This document shows, one piece after another, positions 9,501 through 12,430 of a DNA stretch of 12,430 bases. This stretch comes from DAIOHQ01 sp036744635 (lineage in GTDB: Bacteria; Planctomycetota; Phycisphaerae; Tepidisphaerales; Tepidisphaeraceae), in contig DAIOHQ010000143.1 of assembly GCA_036744635.1 (NCBI GenBank), forward strand, positions 1-12,430, read 5' to 3'. The number at the start of each line of letters is the position of its first letter. Position 1 is the stretch's first letter. A program made the translations under genes and the position numbers. The notes beneath the pieces were generated by a model. It made no database searches and was not told where the DNA came from. It saw only the letters and a program-made list of their open reading frames with translations.

Positions 9501-9505
9501 CATAG
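575..9505 (+). CDS. Giant modular secreted M36 (fungalysin-like) metallopeptidase with Ig/PPC repeats and C-terminal dockerin-like domain
   Basis: About 2976 residues. Residues 25-36 are LESLEPRVLLAG, the planctomycete LEPR-XLL signature. About 70-145 resemble the FTP propeptide that inhibits and chaperones fungalysin and thermolysin-type enzymes. About 286-650 form the M36 catalytic domain: SPYGWHD (286-292), NLFYWTNLLHD (353-363), HEYGHGISNRL starting at 441, and GMGEGWSDW. His441, His445 and Glu471 are the predicted zinc ligands and Glu442 the catalytic base; the 30-residue spacing between first and third ligand matches the family. The remaining 2300 residues are display modules: Big_5-like Ig domains (about 655-875 and 1256-1482), PPC-like beta modules (about 877-1248 and 1484-2302), a tandem Ig array (about 2305-2799), a beta domain beginning TLLSAASRKTHG, and a dockerin-like pair (about 2918-2976). 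Likely role: extracellular proteolysis while held on or near the cell surface. Fungalysins are usually 400-650 residues in mature or pro form, so the size is exceptional. The peptidase call is firm; the boundaries of the modules are approximate. Confidence 0.93.
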   Translation: MGKIGGKSTQAGVALKADAAQGYLLESLEPRVLLAGLAAGAGGADQVYLPKQFDLFNPNGYLTAPSNSNPLDIARKFLAANSRQLGMSPADVNGAAVTDEYTDEPGGVTHIYLRQRYNGLEVSNANIVVNIDKDGRLLSVGGGFVKGLSPRPSSSAIGSPRLSAAGAVNTAAGKVGLQPKSVRLLKREQNLSRQTTFISDVSVDPVPAELHYLATANGVKLAWDVTMRTPDGEHWYDISVDAASGTTLAQADWVDQASYDVFPTPDRDPNDGPRQVVNDPNDPVASPYGWHDTNGTAGAEFTDTRGNNVFAQEDGNADNSGGFRPDGGAGLRFDFPLDLTQAPAAYQPAAITNLFYWTNLLHDVHARYGFTEAAGNFQLTDYSGQGVGGDPVYADAQDGSSSNNASFATPPDGSSPRMQMFNFTSTSPQRDADLDAQVIIHEYGHGISNRLTGGPSNVGALGATQSAGMGEGWSDWWSLMLLQKSTDAQNGGYGIGTYLLGQPASGTGIRREPYSYDMSIDALTASAFNSTQEVHNTGEIWCSALWDMNWLLINKYGFGANIAGGYNANVAGSNGGNELGLQLVMDALKLQPVNPSFLNARDAILTADQNLNGGADKLQIWQAFARRGLGFSSTTAGSTSSSITQAFDIPVSLQKPRVLSSTPSGTQSSAVSSVDLAFNKAMNPASFVVSDDVTSFTGPGGMNLLGQISGFSWLNSNQTLRISFAAQNTDGQYALTVGPNILAADDGSAMDQNQNDVAGEMPGDQYTARFGYDSLPLAVASTTPANASVVTLPMTTVDVKFNEPYDPATIGTADLTLSQGSVISATVVDTTTVRYGLSGIASEGTLTVSMAAGALGDLDGNPSNAYGGSFTTDVGTVAFPALAGKNPLGAGVFDGSASGTVGYAGDTDSFTFTVDAGQTITALADPGTTLRPTIELRNGGGTLVGSATAAAANRDAVIQNYAAAAGGAYTITISGNASTTGSYAVGLTLNAALEGEAHDGASNNTTGTAQDLASAFGAINASAARAAVVGTLSSTDTADLFAIALNGGDSLTAVTKAVSGSIADVYLLDSGGATLSYDTTGPSNVDRIISDFIAPAGGAYYLKVFGSTTSTYNLALTKNGEFDTESNDTTATAPWVLSKQSAGTQTAVGRIDTGNIDLYAVTLAAGAHLTAATSTPGDGAGEPLNAFNPRLRLLDSAGTMITSDDNSAADGRNAVLSYTAGTAGKYFVEVSSTTTSSTLGDYVLTIGGASTALPPFTGTITSPASGAKVKTAPTTVTVSFNDSVLLGSVSAGDLTVDGVAATAFSVQGSNSINFTLPTNIAEGTHNLALAAGAISDIQGTALAAVAGSFTLDLTAPRVIASSIAEGDARGVGALTATIQFSEAMAAANLDATDFTLAGVYRATSYVAASLAFDAPATTLTLNWTGLPDDKYTLTLLAGSTRFEDLVGNALDGEPVWPMPPNRSGNGTAGGNFFVNFPMDATSSVFPVSLQPKTPLGSLVYDGTATTVISFAGDTDAFTINLDAGQALTVLADAGATLQPTISLQAPSGALLGTVTSPGVGKDVVLQSAAVAGAGVYTVTVGGAGNSVGAANVGLTLNAALENESHDGAANNSVAAAQNIDGSFLSLGGNSSRSAVVGTSDPSGGVLPNEVEANNTTATANNAAANFSAYTGSIYQIGLSGNITGGDADWFNIGAMQVGDVITVSLAGAGGARGTLNDAYVELYRAGSSTAVASSDDDGSLLDSLIYRFPVATADTYYIRAKGFGSTDTGTYQLGAFLENVSTAPSTGGTRTTETESNNTQAAANDLSSSWRGAQYLSRTGAQVTAGDVDVFQYTFFGGDLITVNADSTSSADVKVSLLNSAGTVIASEDGTSNGPGLDSLLYGYVIPASGTYYLQVQPYTGTGTYNADIYLSTNTTPPAPAATADYYAFTLGAGDSAALGVAGYSAGTLSVTLRDGSNNILASGTGTATNLNSWIASYTAATGGTYYAAVAGGGIGYTLLVSRNAAFDAEPNDALAGAQALGNSGVAFGSLAASGTTSNLYSDGFETGSLGPLWSTYASRTGGRVRITNAQGAASGAYAMLMDNGSNDGVDTLNEAQWTVNLAGQSSATLTFAAADFNDEETSFAGDFSGHYNADGVAISADGITWHPIWDAADQITGQWQTYSFDLVAKAAEAGMTLGNNFLIRFQQFDNFALTSDGRGYDDVAILVPAPGNDYFSFQAAAGAALSISTATPADGAGEYYNPLNPSVELYDAGGNLVASDDNSAADGRNALLNYTTAGGGSYKLRLVPVGGIGGDYVVRIASSGSPAPAAPDLLAVTDSGASGSDDLTNYNNAAGKALQFSVANAAANATVTIYADGVAIGSAPSGNGAGTIITTDAAGALLDGAHTITARQTIGGNESPDSLPLTVTIDTAAPAAPAMPDLSDATDSGTSTIDNITNITTPTFAVTGNPYFRLYRDAVKISGDYESGTFTTTTQADGVYSYAAGAVDAAGNESALGTGLSVTIDTVAPATPTAPALQAASDSGISNSDRITNIAAPAFDVNAAPYFRLYRDGGLVSGLYEVGTSYTMPAQADGAYNMTIAAVDAAGNASTASAATPVTIDTTAPAAPIAPKLQAASDSGISSSDRITNITTPAFDVAGGPYFRIFRGGTLVSQNFEGGTAYTSSALTDGAYTFTVAAVDAAGNASAASPAVSLTIDTIAPAAPTVAPDLQGASDSGASSTDNITNITSPVFTLASPGANYHRFYRGGTKIADYLTGTTYTAAGQTDGAWSYQESFVDAAGNESAAGPALAVAIDTVAPTLLSAASRKTHGSAGTFDLALNLGDATTATVEPRRNAAGDLLVFNFSESITGSAGTVSAMQFPATNAAFTAAATSAGVLTLTLNSATDASVVSVGLNGLFDVAGNALAGTTVVYLRVLDGDVNQTTSVSVSDLQGVKNHLLEDVTAGNFLFDVNVSGGISVSDLQEVKNHLLNGVA
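2536..3200 (+). other. Big_5 / SbsA-like Ig domain pair 1 within the giant protease
   Basis: Residues about 655-875 hold two copies of the pattern 'STPxx... V.LxFNxxMxPASF' and 'STTPANxSVV...VDVKFNEPYDPATI', followed by strands and a 'AxALGDLDGNP' segment. This matches the bacterial Ig-like Big_5 type found in S-layer and surface proteins. These domains usually act as spacers and are not catalytic. They immediately follow the peptidase domain and precede the first PPC block. Confidence 0.65.
3202..4320 (+). repeat. PPC-like block, copy 1 (uninterrupted)
   Basis: Residues about 877-1248 form three consecutive pre-peptidase C-terminal (PPC)-like modules. Landmarks in order are NPLGAGVFDG, AGDTDSFTFTVDAGQ, GLTLNAALEGEAHDG, AAVVGTLSS, TADLFAIALNGGDSL, FDTESNDTTATA and DNSAADGRNAVLSYT. 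PPC domains are calcium-stabilised jelly-roll-like modules that commonly follow secreted peptidase domains. The same landmarks return in the same order at 5026-7480, showing that this is a duplicated unit. Confidence 0.75.
4342..5020 (+). other. Big_5 / SbsA-like Ig domain pair 2 within the giant protease
   Basis: Two more Ig-like domains, 'TITSPASGAKVKTAPTTVTV' and 'TAPRVIASSIAEGDARG...IQFSEAM', with the strand layout of the Big_5 group ('GNALDGEP' near the end). They stand in front of the second PPC block, exactly as the first pair stands in front of the first block. The duplicated unit therefore probably includes the Ig pair, although the individual Ig domains have diverged more than the PPC part. 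Confidence 0.6.
5026..7480 (+). repeat. PPC-like block, copy 2, interrupted by two insertions
   Basis: Matches copy 1 (3202-4320) in order: TPLGSLVYDG, AGDTDAFTINLDAGQ, GLTLNAALENESHDG, SAVVGTSD, then a gap; TADYYAFTLGAGDSA, FDAEPNDALAGA, then a second gap; DYFSFQAAAGAALSI, DNSAADGRNALLNYT. The first gap (about 5497-6332) holds two further PPC modules starting NEVEANNTTA and ETESNNTQAA. The second (about 6697-7205) holds a jelly-roll-like domain starting YSDGFETGSLGPLW. The copy-1/copy-2 alignment was made by eye from the translation; junctions are accurate to perhaps 20 codons. Confidence 0.65.
6697..7205 (+). other. Jelly-roll-like domain nested inside a PPC module
   Basis: Residues about 2042-2210 run from YSDGFETGSLGPLWSTY to GYDDVAILVP. 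The FETGxLGxLW opening, the central SATLTFAAADFNDEE strands, and the closing 'DGRGYDDVAI' resemble the concanavalin/MAM-like beta-sandwich domains common in large secreted planctomycete proteins. It sits between 'GSLAASG' and 'DYFSF', which are contiguous parts of a normal PPC module. Ligand is unknown; carbohydrate or glycoprotein binding is a guess. Confidence 0.5.
7489..8970 (+). repeat. Tandem array of about five Ig-like repeats, roughly 288-bp period
   Basis: Units begin near 7494, 7813, 8101, 8389 and 8683. The last four carry APAxPxxPxL followed by SDSG or TDSG, ITNITTPxF, a PYFRLYRDG-like strand, DGAYxxxxxAVDAAGN, and TIDTxAPA at the junction. The first unit is more divergent. Repeats of this kind are bacterial Ig-like adhesion or spacer modules. 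The period of 285-291 bp is seen directly from the recurring junction codons. The high similarity between neighbouring units suggests recent expansion or ongoing homogenisation. Confidence 0.85.
8970..9502 (+). other. C-terminal beta domain plus dockerin-like duplicated calcium loop
   Basis: A beta domain (about residues 2799-2916, TLLSAASRKTHGSAGTFDL...) is followed by two helix-loop motifs: DVNQTTSVSVSDLQGVKNHL and DVNVSGGISVSDLQEVKNHL. These follow the type I dockerin layout, with calcium-loop positions 1, 3, 9 and 12 filled by D2921, N2923, S2929, D2932 and by D2952, N2954, S2960, D2963. Loop position 5, usually Asp, is Thr in the first copy and Ser in the second. The 'SRKTHG' domain joined to a dockerin is, from memory, a recurrent C-terminal pair in several soil bacterial phyla. 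Expected role: non-covalent attachment to a cohesin partner. Confidence 0.75.
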
Positions 9506-9529
9506 GAATTGGTGGCCAAGTCTGCCCGC

Positions 9530-9619
9530 AGCACGGGTTTTCAACCCGTGCCTGGAAGCTCGGTATTGCGAAGGGCGTGGCAGATCGGCGCACCCCGGCA
9601 CGGGTTGAAAACCCGTGCT
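9530..9619. repeat. REP/BIME-like pair of mutually inverted palindromes
   Basis: Positions 9531-9551 form GCACGGGTT, a TTC loop, and AACCCGTGC. Positions 9598-9618 are the exact reverse complement of that 21-mer. Each is a perfect 9-bp stem with a 3-base loop, and the outer match extends one base further on each side (9530 and 9619). A spacer of 46 bp lies between them. The arrangement resembles a bacterial interspersed mosaic element: two REP sequences in opposite orientation between genes. It lies 25 bp after the giant gene's stop codon, so the RNA hairpins could protect the 3' end of that mRNA or help end transcription. There is no T tract, so a classical intrinsic terminator is unlikely. 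Confidence 0.8.
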
Positions 9620-9651
9620 ACGAAAGAGGCCCGATCTTCGTCATGCCGTCC

Positions 9652-9680
9652 TTGTGTGGAAGTGGCGGAAAGCGTAGGAT
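9652..9680 (+). promoter_or_regulatory. Weak candidate promoter for the PEP-CTERM gene
   Basis: TTGTGT (9652-9657) and TAGGAT (9675-9680) stand 17 bp apart, the ideal spacing, with 3 and 4 of 6 consensus matches. The predicted leader would be about 40 bases. The position between the palindrome pair and the gene fits an independent promoter, but the match is weak. Confidence 0.25.
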
Positions 9681-9715
9681 GCCGCGTCGTCCGAGGGCAG
9701 AATATCTATCAAGTT

Positions 9716-9721
9716 GAGGAG
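9716..9721 (+). promoter_or_regulatory. Ribosome binding site of the PEP-CTERM gene
   Basis: GAGGAG ends 5 bases before ATG 9727. It is the strongest Shine-Dalgarno match on the plus strand of this window and fixes the start of the PEP-CTERM protein. Confidence 0.7.
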
Positions 9722-9726
9722 TTGCT

Positions 9727-10341
9727 ATGAAAAACGGTTTGGGCATGTCGGCCGGCGGGTTGCTGGCGGTTTTGGCCTTGGTCACGCCGTCACTGGCGGC
9801 GGTCTTGCCGTCGCTCGGTCTGGTGAAGAGCGGTTCGGCGGCCACAAGCGACAGCATCTCACAGGGGACGGCAACCTACGATGTGGATCTTCTTTTCAAT
9901 AGTTCCGGTTTCACGGTCAGCGGCTTGCAGTATTACATTTCCACCAACCCCGCGGGCGTGGTGAATTACACCGCCACCCCGCTGACGATGCTCAATAATC
10001 CGTTCACCGCCAGCGACGTCTCCAGCCAGCCGGCCGCGAATGCCACCGTGCAGCAAACCGGCGGCACCACGGCGCTTTTCAAGAGCACCGCCGGCGATTA
10101 TCCCGCCGTCAACAACGCCATCGTCACCTACCACATCAACACCTCAACTCTGACCGCCGGCAACACCGTCATCTTCACGCCCACCGGCCAGGAAATGACC
10201 AACGCCAACGGCACCATCACCAACTTCGCAACTCCAGCAACTTTCACGCTCACCGTCACGCCGGAACCGGCCACCCTAAGCCTGCTGGCGATCCCGGCGC
10301 TGCTGATGTTGCGAAGGCGCGCCCGATCAAATCTCGTCTGA
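9727..10341 (+). CDS. Secreted PEP-CTERM-anchored protein with cohesin-like beta-sandwich middle
   Basis: The product has 204 residues. Residues 1-24 form a signal peptide (MKNG, hydrophobic GLLAVLALVTPSLA, likely cut after Ala24 or Ala25). The C-terminus is a PEP-CTERM sorting tail: Pro179-Glu180-Pro181, a hydrophobic helix (about 184-195), then RRRAR. In known systems an exosortase (EpsH/XrtA type) recognises and cleaves this tail; no exosortase is encoded here. The middle (about 30-178) is Thr/Ala/Asn-rich and beta-predicted. The run from YDVDLLFNSSGFTVSGLQYY through VVNYTATPL to AIVTYHIN and FTLTV resembles the strand order of cohesin domains. That resemblance is by eye and unproven. The gene follows the dockerin-tailed protease by 221 bp and precedes the hydrolase by 33 bp, so it may share a transcript with the hydrolase. 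Export and anchoring calls are strong; ligand or partner is unknown. Confidence 0.85.
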   Translation: MKNGLGMSAGGLLAVLALVTPSLAAVLPSLGLVKSGSAATSDSISQGTATYDVDLLFNSSGFTVSGLQYYISTNPAGVVNYTATPLTMLNNPFTASDVSSQPAANATVQQTGGTTALFKSTAGDYPAVNNAIVTYHINTSTLTAGNTVIFTPTGQEMTNANGTITNFATPATFTLTVTPEPATLSLLAIPALLMLRRRARSNLV

Positions 10342-10362
10342 TATCACCGTAACCCTCGTTAT

Positions 10363-10375
10363 TGTTCGACGAACA
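10363..10375. promoter_or_regulatory. 13-bp palindrome overlapping the hydrolase start codon
   Basis: TGTTCG, A, CGAACA forms a perfect inverted repeat whose last base is the A of ATG 10375. It could be a protein-binding operator or chance. The half-sites resemble the TGTTC/GAACA halves I recall for a verrucomicrobial LexA box, but that box has a 4-base gap and this site has 3, so a LexA call is not supported. Confidence 0.3.
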
Positions 10376-11196
10376 TGCCGCCGCAATCGACAACTTTGCC
10401 GCTGTACAACGACGCGGTTCCCTATTCCGTCGGCGAAGAGCCGGCCGATGTGCCTACGCTCACCTATTTTTTCCCGGCAATTCCAGTCGGCGGCGCGGTG
10501 ATCGTCTGTCCCGGCGGCGGATATGGCGGCCTGGCCGATCATGAGGGGGCGCCGGTGGCGCGGTGGCTGAATTCGCTGGGGATCCTGGCGGTGGTGTTGA
10601 AGTATCGGCACGCGCCGCGCTATCGGCATCCGGTGCCGCTGGCCGATGCCCAGTGGGCGATTCGTACCCTGCGGGCGCGGGCCCGCGCCGGGGAACTCAA
10701 AATTGACCCGGCCAGGATCGGCATCCTCGGCTCCAGCGCTGGCGGCCACCTGGCCTCCACCACGGCCACGCAGTTCGATGCCGGAAACGCGGCCGCGGCC
10801 GACCCGGTCGAGCGCGTTTCCAGCCGGCCGGATCTGGCCATCCTGCTCTATCCCGTCATCACCCTGCTCAAGCCTTTCGCCCACTGGGGATCGCGGGAAA
10901 ACCTGCTGGGAATGGAGGCCGATGACGCGCTGGCCGAGTCGCTCAGCAGCGACCGCCGCGTGACGCCGCAGACACCCCCCATCTTCCTCTTCCACACCGT
11001 CGATGACGAAGCCGTGCCGGTGGAAAATTCCCTGGCATTCGCCGCCGCCCTCCGCGCCGCCGGCGTTCCGTTTGAAATGCACCTCTACGAATCCGGCCAA
11101 CACGGCGTCGGCCTCGCTCCCGACAACCCTTTTCTGCGCACCTGGCCGACGCTATGCGGCAATTGGCTGGCGCGGCAGAAATTCTGCGCCCTCTGA
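10375..11196 (+). CDS. Alpha/beta hydrolase, carbohydrate-esterase-like (acetyl xylan/feruloyl esterase type)
   Basis: The product has 273 residues and no signal peptide, so it is probably cytoplasmic. VIVCPGGGYGGLADHEG (about 42-58) supplies the oxyanion-hole turn. GSSAGGH (119-125) is the nucleophile elbow with Ser121. HTVDDEAVPVENS places the acid at Asp211, and ESGQHGVG places the base at His243. The order and spacing fit a complete catalytic triad. The family commonly includes acetyl xylan esterases and bifunctional feruloyl/acetyl esterases, which remove acyl groups from plant polysaccharide fragments; many characterised members are secreted, unlike this one. Substrate cannot be read from the sequence. 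No clear ribosome binding site precedes ATG 10375, and the gene starts 33 bp after the PEP-CTERM stop, so translation may depend on coupling to that gene. The fold and triad call is strong; the esterase subtype is moderate. Confidence 0.88.
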   Translation: MPPQSTTLPLYNDAVPYSVGEEPADVPTLTYFFPAIPVGGAVIVCPGGGYGGLADHEGAPVARWLNSLGILAVVLKYRHAPRYRHPVPLADAQWAIRTLRARARAGELKIDPARIGILGSSAGGHLASTTATQFDAGNAAAADPVERVSSRPDLAILLYPVITLLKPFAHWGSRENLLGMEADDALAESLSSDRRVTPQTPPIFLFHTVDDEAVPVENSLAFAAALRAAGVPFEMHLYESGQHGVGLAPDNPFLRTWPTLCGNWLARQKFCAL

Positions 11197-11222
11197 TCCC
11201 CACGGCCGCCGCCTTAACCCGC

Positions 11223-12314
11223 TCACGAACAAAACCACACCATCGCCCCCGCCACCCACTCGGCCGGCTTCAGCATCAGATACGCCGCATCCGCCAGCGC
11301 CGCATGTCTCAGCCCCCGCGCCAAAACCGGGCCGACGCGATCGTAGAACGCTCTCATCCTCCGCTGCCCCGCCGGCGACAGCGCCCGCAGGGCGATCTCG
11401 AATTCCTTCAAGCGCCGCACCTGCCGATTGGTCTGAAACAAACTCCCATCCCCCGCTACCTCCGCATACGCTCCCACCACCCGCTCATGCCCCTGCGATG
11501 CTGCGGTGCCGACATAACAATTGTCGGGCTGCGTCTTGGGCAGCGCCGCATATTCCACCAGCGCCCCGCGCACCGTCTCGCGCCATGCTCCGCCGTAGAG
11601 CAGCAACCATGCCAGCCACGTGAGGACCTGCGCCAATGTGTTGCGGCCGCCAACAGACTTTGAAGCGATGCCAAACACCCGCACGGATGCGATCAGATAA
11701 CTTGCAGCGGCCAGCGCCGGAGCTCCGGCGAGGGCGCCAAATTCCGCAGCTGCCCGTGCGATGTTGCTCAGCGCAAGGGCGAGGCCACAGGAGACAAACA
11801 GGCATATCGCCAGCGTGCGCAGAACCGGCGTCGCGTAATACCAATGCGACCAAATGCGCTGCACGATCACCGCCAGCCCGATTGCCAGCACAGCGCCGCC
11901 GAGCGTCTGCAGCATCCCCATCGAGAGAGGCGACGATGGCTTTGCCAATACAATTGCCTGAATCAGCGTGTATTGAACCGCTATGACCACTCCGCCATAC
12001 AATCCGATGCGGACCCAGAGATTCTCCGCCGCCCGGCCTTTCGTGAACGCCGTCCATAGCAGGCATGCCATCGCCAATGCCATCAGCGGAAAGAACGGCC
12101 AGCTCACCGTTGCGCTCGGAATCAGGCTCACGTAGTCATGCCACGCCCCCGACTGATATTCTGCCGCCAGCGGATGCTTCTCCGCGGCGATGATGAAACA
12201 AATCATCGGCAGCAAAACGCCAAAGGCCACGTGTGCGATATTTTCCAACACCCCAAACGGCCGCCACCCCACTGGCTTGATTGGCGTCTGATATTCCAAA
12301 ATTGGCTGTGTCAT
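11223..12314 (-). CDS. Multi-pass membrane protein of unknown function with conserved-looking cytosolic C-terminal tail
   Basis: From ATG at 12314 the product is 363 residues. The frame extends 25 codons further upstream (to 12389), but those residues are basic and lack a ribosome binding site, whereas GGGGGAG precedes 12314 by 10 bases. About six or seven hydrophobic segments are visible at roughly residues 27-44, 66-90, 103-123, 136-152, 164-183, 194-212 and 228-243. They are followed by a soluble tail of about 115 residues with NCYVGTAASQGHERVVG (265-281), FQTNRQVRRLKEFEIALRAL and MRAFYDRVGP. That tail reminds me of uncharacterised bacterial membrane proteins grouped as DUF6688; this is recollection and unverified. 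No transporter or enzyme motif is evident. It converges on the hydrolase with a 26-bp gap and is transcribed alone within the window. Confidence 0.75.
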   Translation of the reverse strand: MTQPILEYQTPIKPVGWRPFGVLENIAHVAFGVLLPMICFIIAAEKHPLAAEYQSGAWHDYVSLIPSATVSWPFFPLMALAMACLLWTAFTKGRAAENLWVRIGLYGGVVIAVQYTLIQAIVLAKPSSPLSMGMLQTLGGAVLAIGLAVIVQRIWSHWYYATPVLRTLAICLFVSCGLALALSNIARAAAEFGALAGAPALAAASYLIASVRVFGIASKSVGGRNTLAQVLTWLAWLLLYGGAWRETVRGALVEYAALPKTQPDNCYVGTAASQGHERVVGAYAEVAGDGSLFQTNRQVRRLKEFEIALRALSPAGQRRMRAFYDRVGPVLARGLRHAALADAAYLMLKPAEWVAGAMVWFCS

Positions 12315-12430
12315 GCCGATCCCACTCCCCCATCCTTTACGCGATCTGTGTTTCATCCGCCAGTGCATTCTCTTGTAGGGTGCGTCCACAAATCCGGGAG
12401 ATGGAGTAGAATGGGATAATCGGCGGGAGT
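12315..12430. other. Leader of the membrane protein gene; no gene seen
   Basis: This stretch should contain the minus-strand promoter of the membrane protein. I see no convincing -35/-10 pair. On the plus strand it contains TAGAAT and GATAAT near the edge without suitably placed -35 partners. A divergent gene beyond the window is possible but not shown. Confidence 0.3.

Noticed and set aside
6305..9601. Very long open frame (1098 codons) on the minus strand opposite the protease gene
   Set aside because: It lies wholly opposite strongly supported coding modules, is extremely Arg/Gly-rich, has no recognisable domain and runs past the end of the real gene. High GC with third-position bias removes antisense stop codons, so this is a shadow frame.
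9530..9619. Palindromes as a classical rho-independent terminator
   Set aside because: Stems are strong, but neither is followed by a run of T on either strand; the REP-like reading is preferred.
9509..9730. Short plus-strand open frame of 73 codons after the protease
   Set aside because: It reads through the palindrome pair (giving TGFQPV and HGLKTRAT peptides) and overlaps the ribosome binding site of the next gene; it is a repeat-derived artefact.
10363..10375. LexA (SOS) box
   Set aside because: The half-sites resemble a known LexA type, but the gap is one base short, and no SOS gene is nearby.
10327..11103. Minus-strand open frame opposite the hydrolase
   Set aside because: The plus strand has a complete catalytic triad in family order; the antisense frame has no motif and is a GC shadow.

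Overview
The window is GC-rich bacterial DNA. Two lineage clues point to a planctomycete, plausibly class Phycisphaerae. One is an N-terminal LESLEPRVLLAG motif (the 'LEPR-XLL' signature of large planctomycete surface proteins). The other is a neighbouring secreted protein ending in a PEP-CTERM sorting tail. The lineage is inferred from protein style only; no rRNA or housekeeping gene is present.

Layout. Positions 1-357 hold no convincing gene. Instead they contain a dense nest of inverted and direct repeats, bounded by 16-bp imperfect terminal inverted repeats (70-85 and 342-357), which looks like a non-autonomous mobile element. Positions 575-9505 (+) are one giant gene encoding about 2976 residues. 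In order it has a LEPR-XLL N-terminus, an FTP-type propeptide, an M36 (fungalysin-like) zinc metallopeptidase with all three zinc ligands intact, two rounds of SbsA/Big_5-like Ig domains followed by pre-peptidase C-terminal (PPC)-like beta modules, a tandem array of about 96-residue Ig-like repeats, and a C-terminal beta domain plus dockerin-like duplicated calcium-loop motif. A 90-bp element made of two mutually inverted, near-perfect palindromes (9530-9619) separates it from a small secreted PEP-CTERM protein (9727-10341, +). Only 33 bp later comes an alpha/beta hydrolase of the carbohydrate-esterase-like type (10375-11196, +). A multi-pass membrane protein of unknown function (11223-12314, -) converges on the hydrolase with a 26-bp gap. 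The last 116 bp contain no recognisable gene.

How the parts may work together. The giant protease is built for secretion and surface display. The next gene encodes a PEP-CTERM-anchored beta-sandwich protein whose middle resembles, by eye, a cohesin-like fold. This gives a testable idea: a dockerin-tailed protease docking onto a neighbouring exosortase-anchored scaffold. The hydrolase has no signal peptide and probably acts in the cytoplasm; its link to the other two genes is positional only.

The most informative observation in the window is the architecture of the giant gene. A block of about 370 residues (3202-4320) recurs as a second copy (5026-7480) that has been interrupted twice. Two extra PPC modules sit in one place, and a jelly-roll-like domain sits inside a PPC module in the other. 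This is a visible record of module duplication and insertion.
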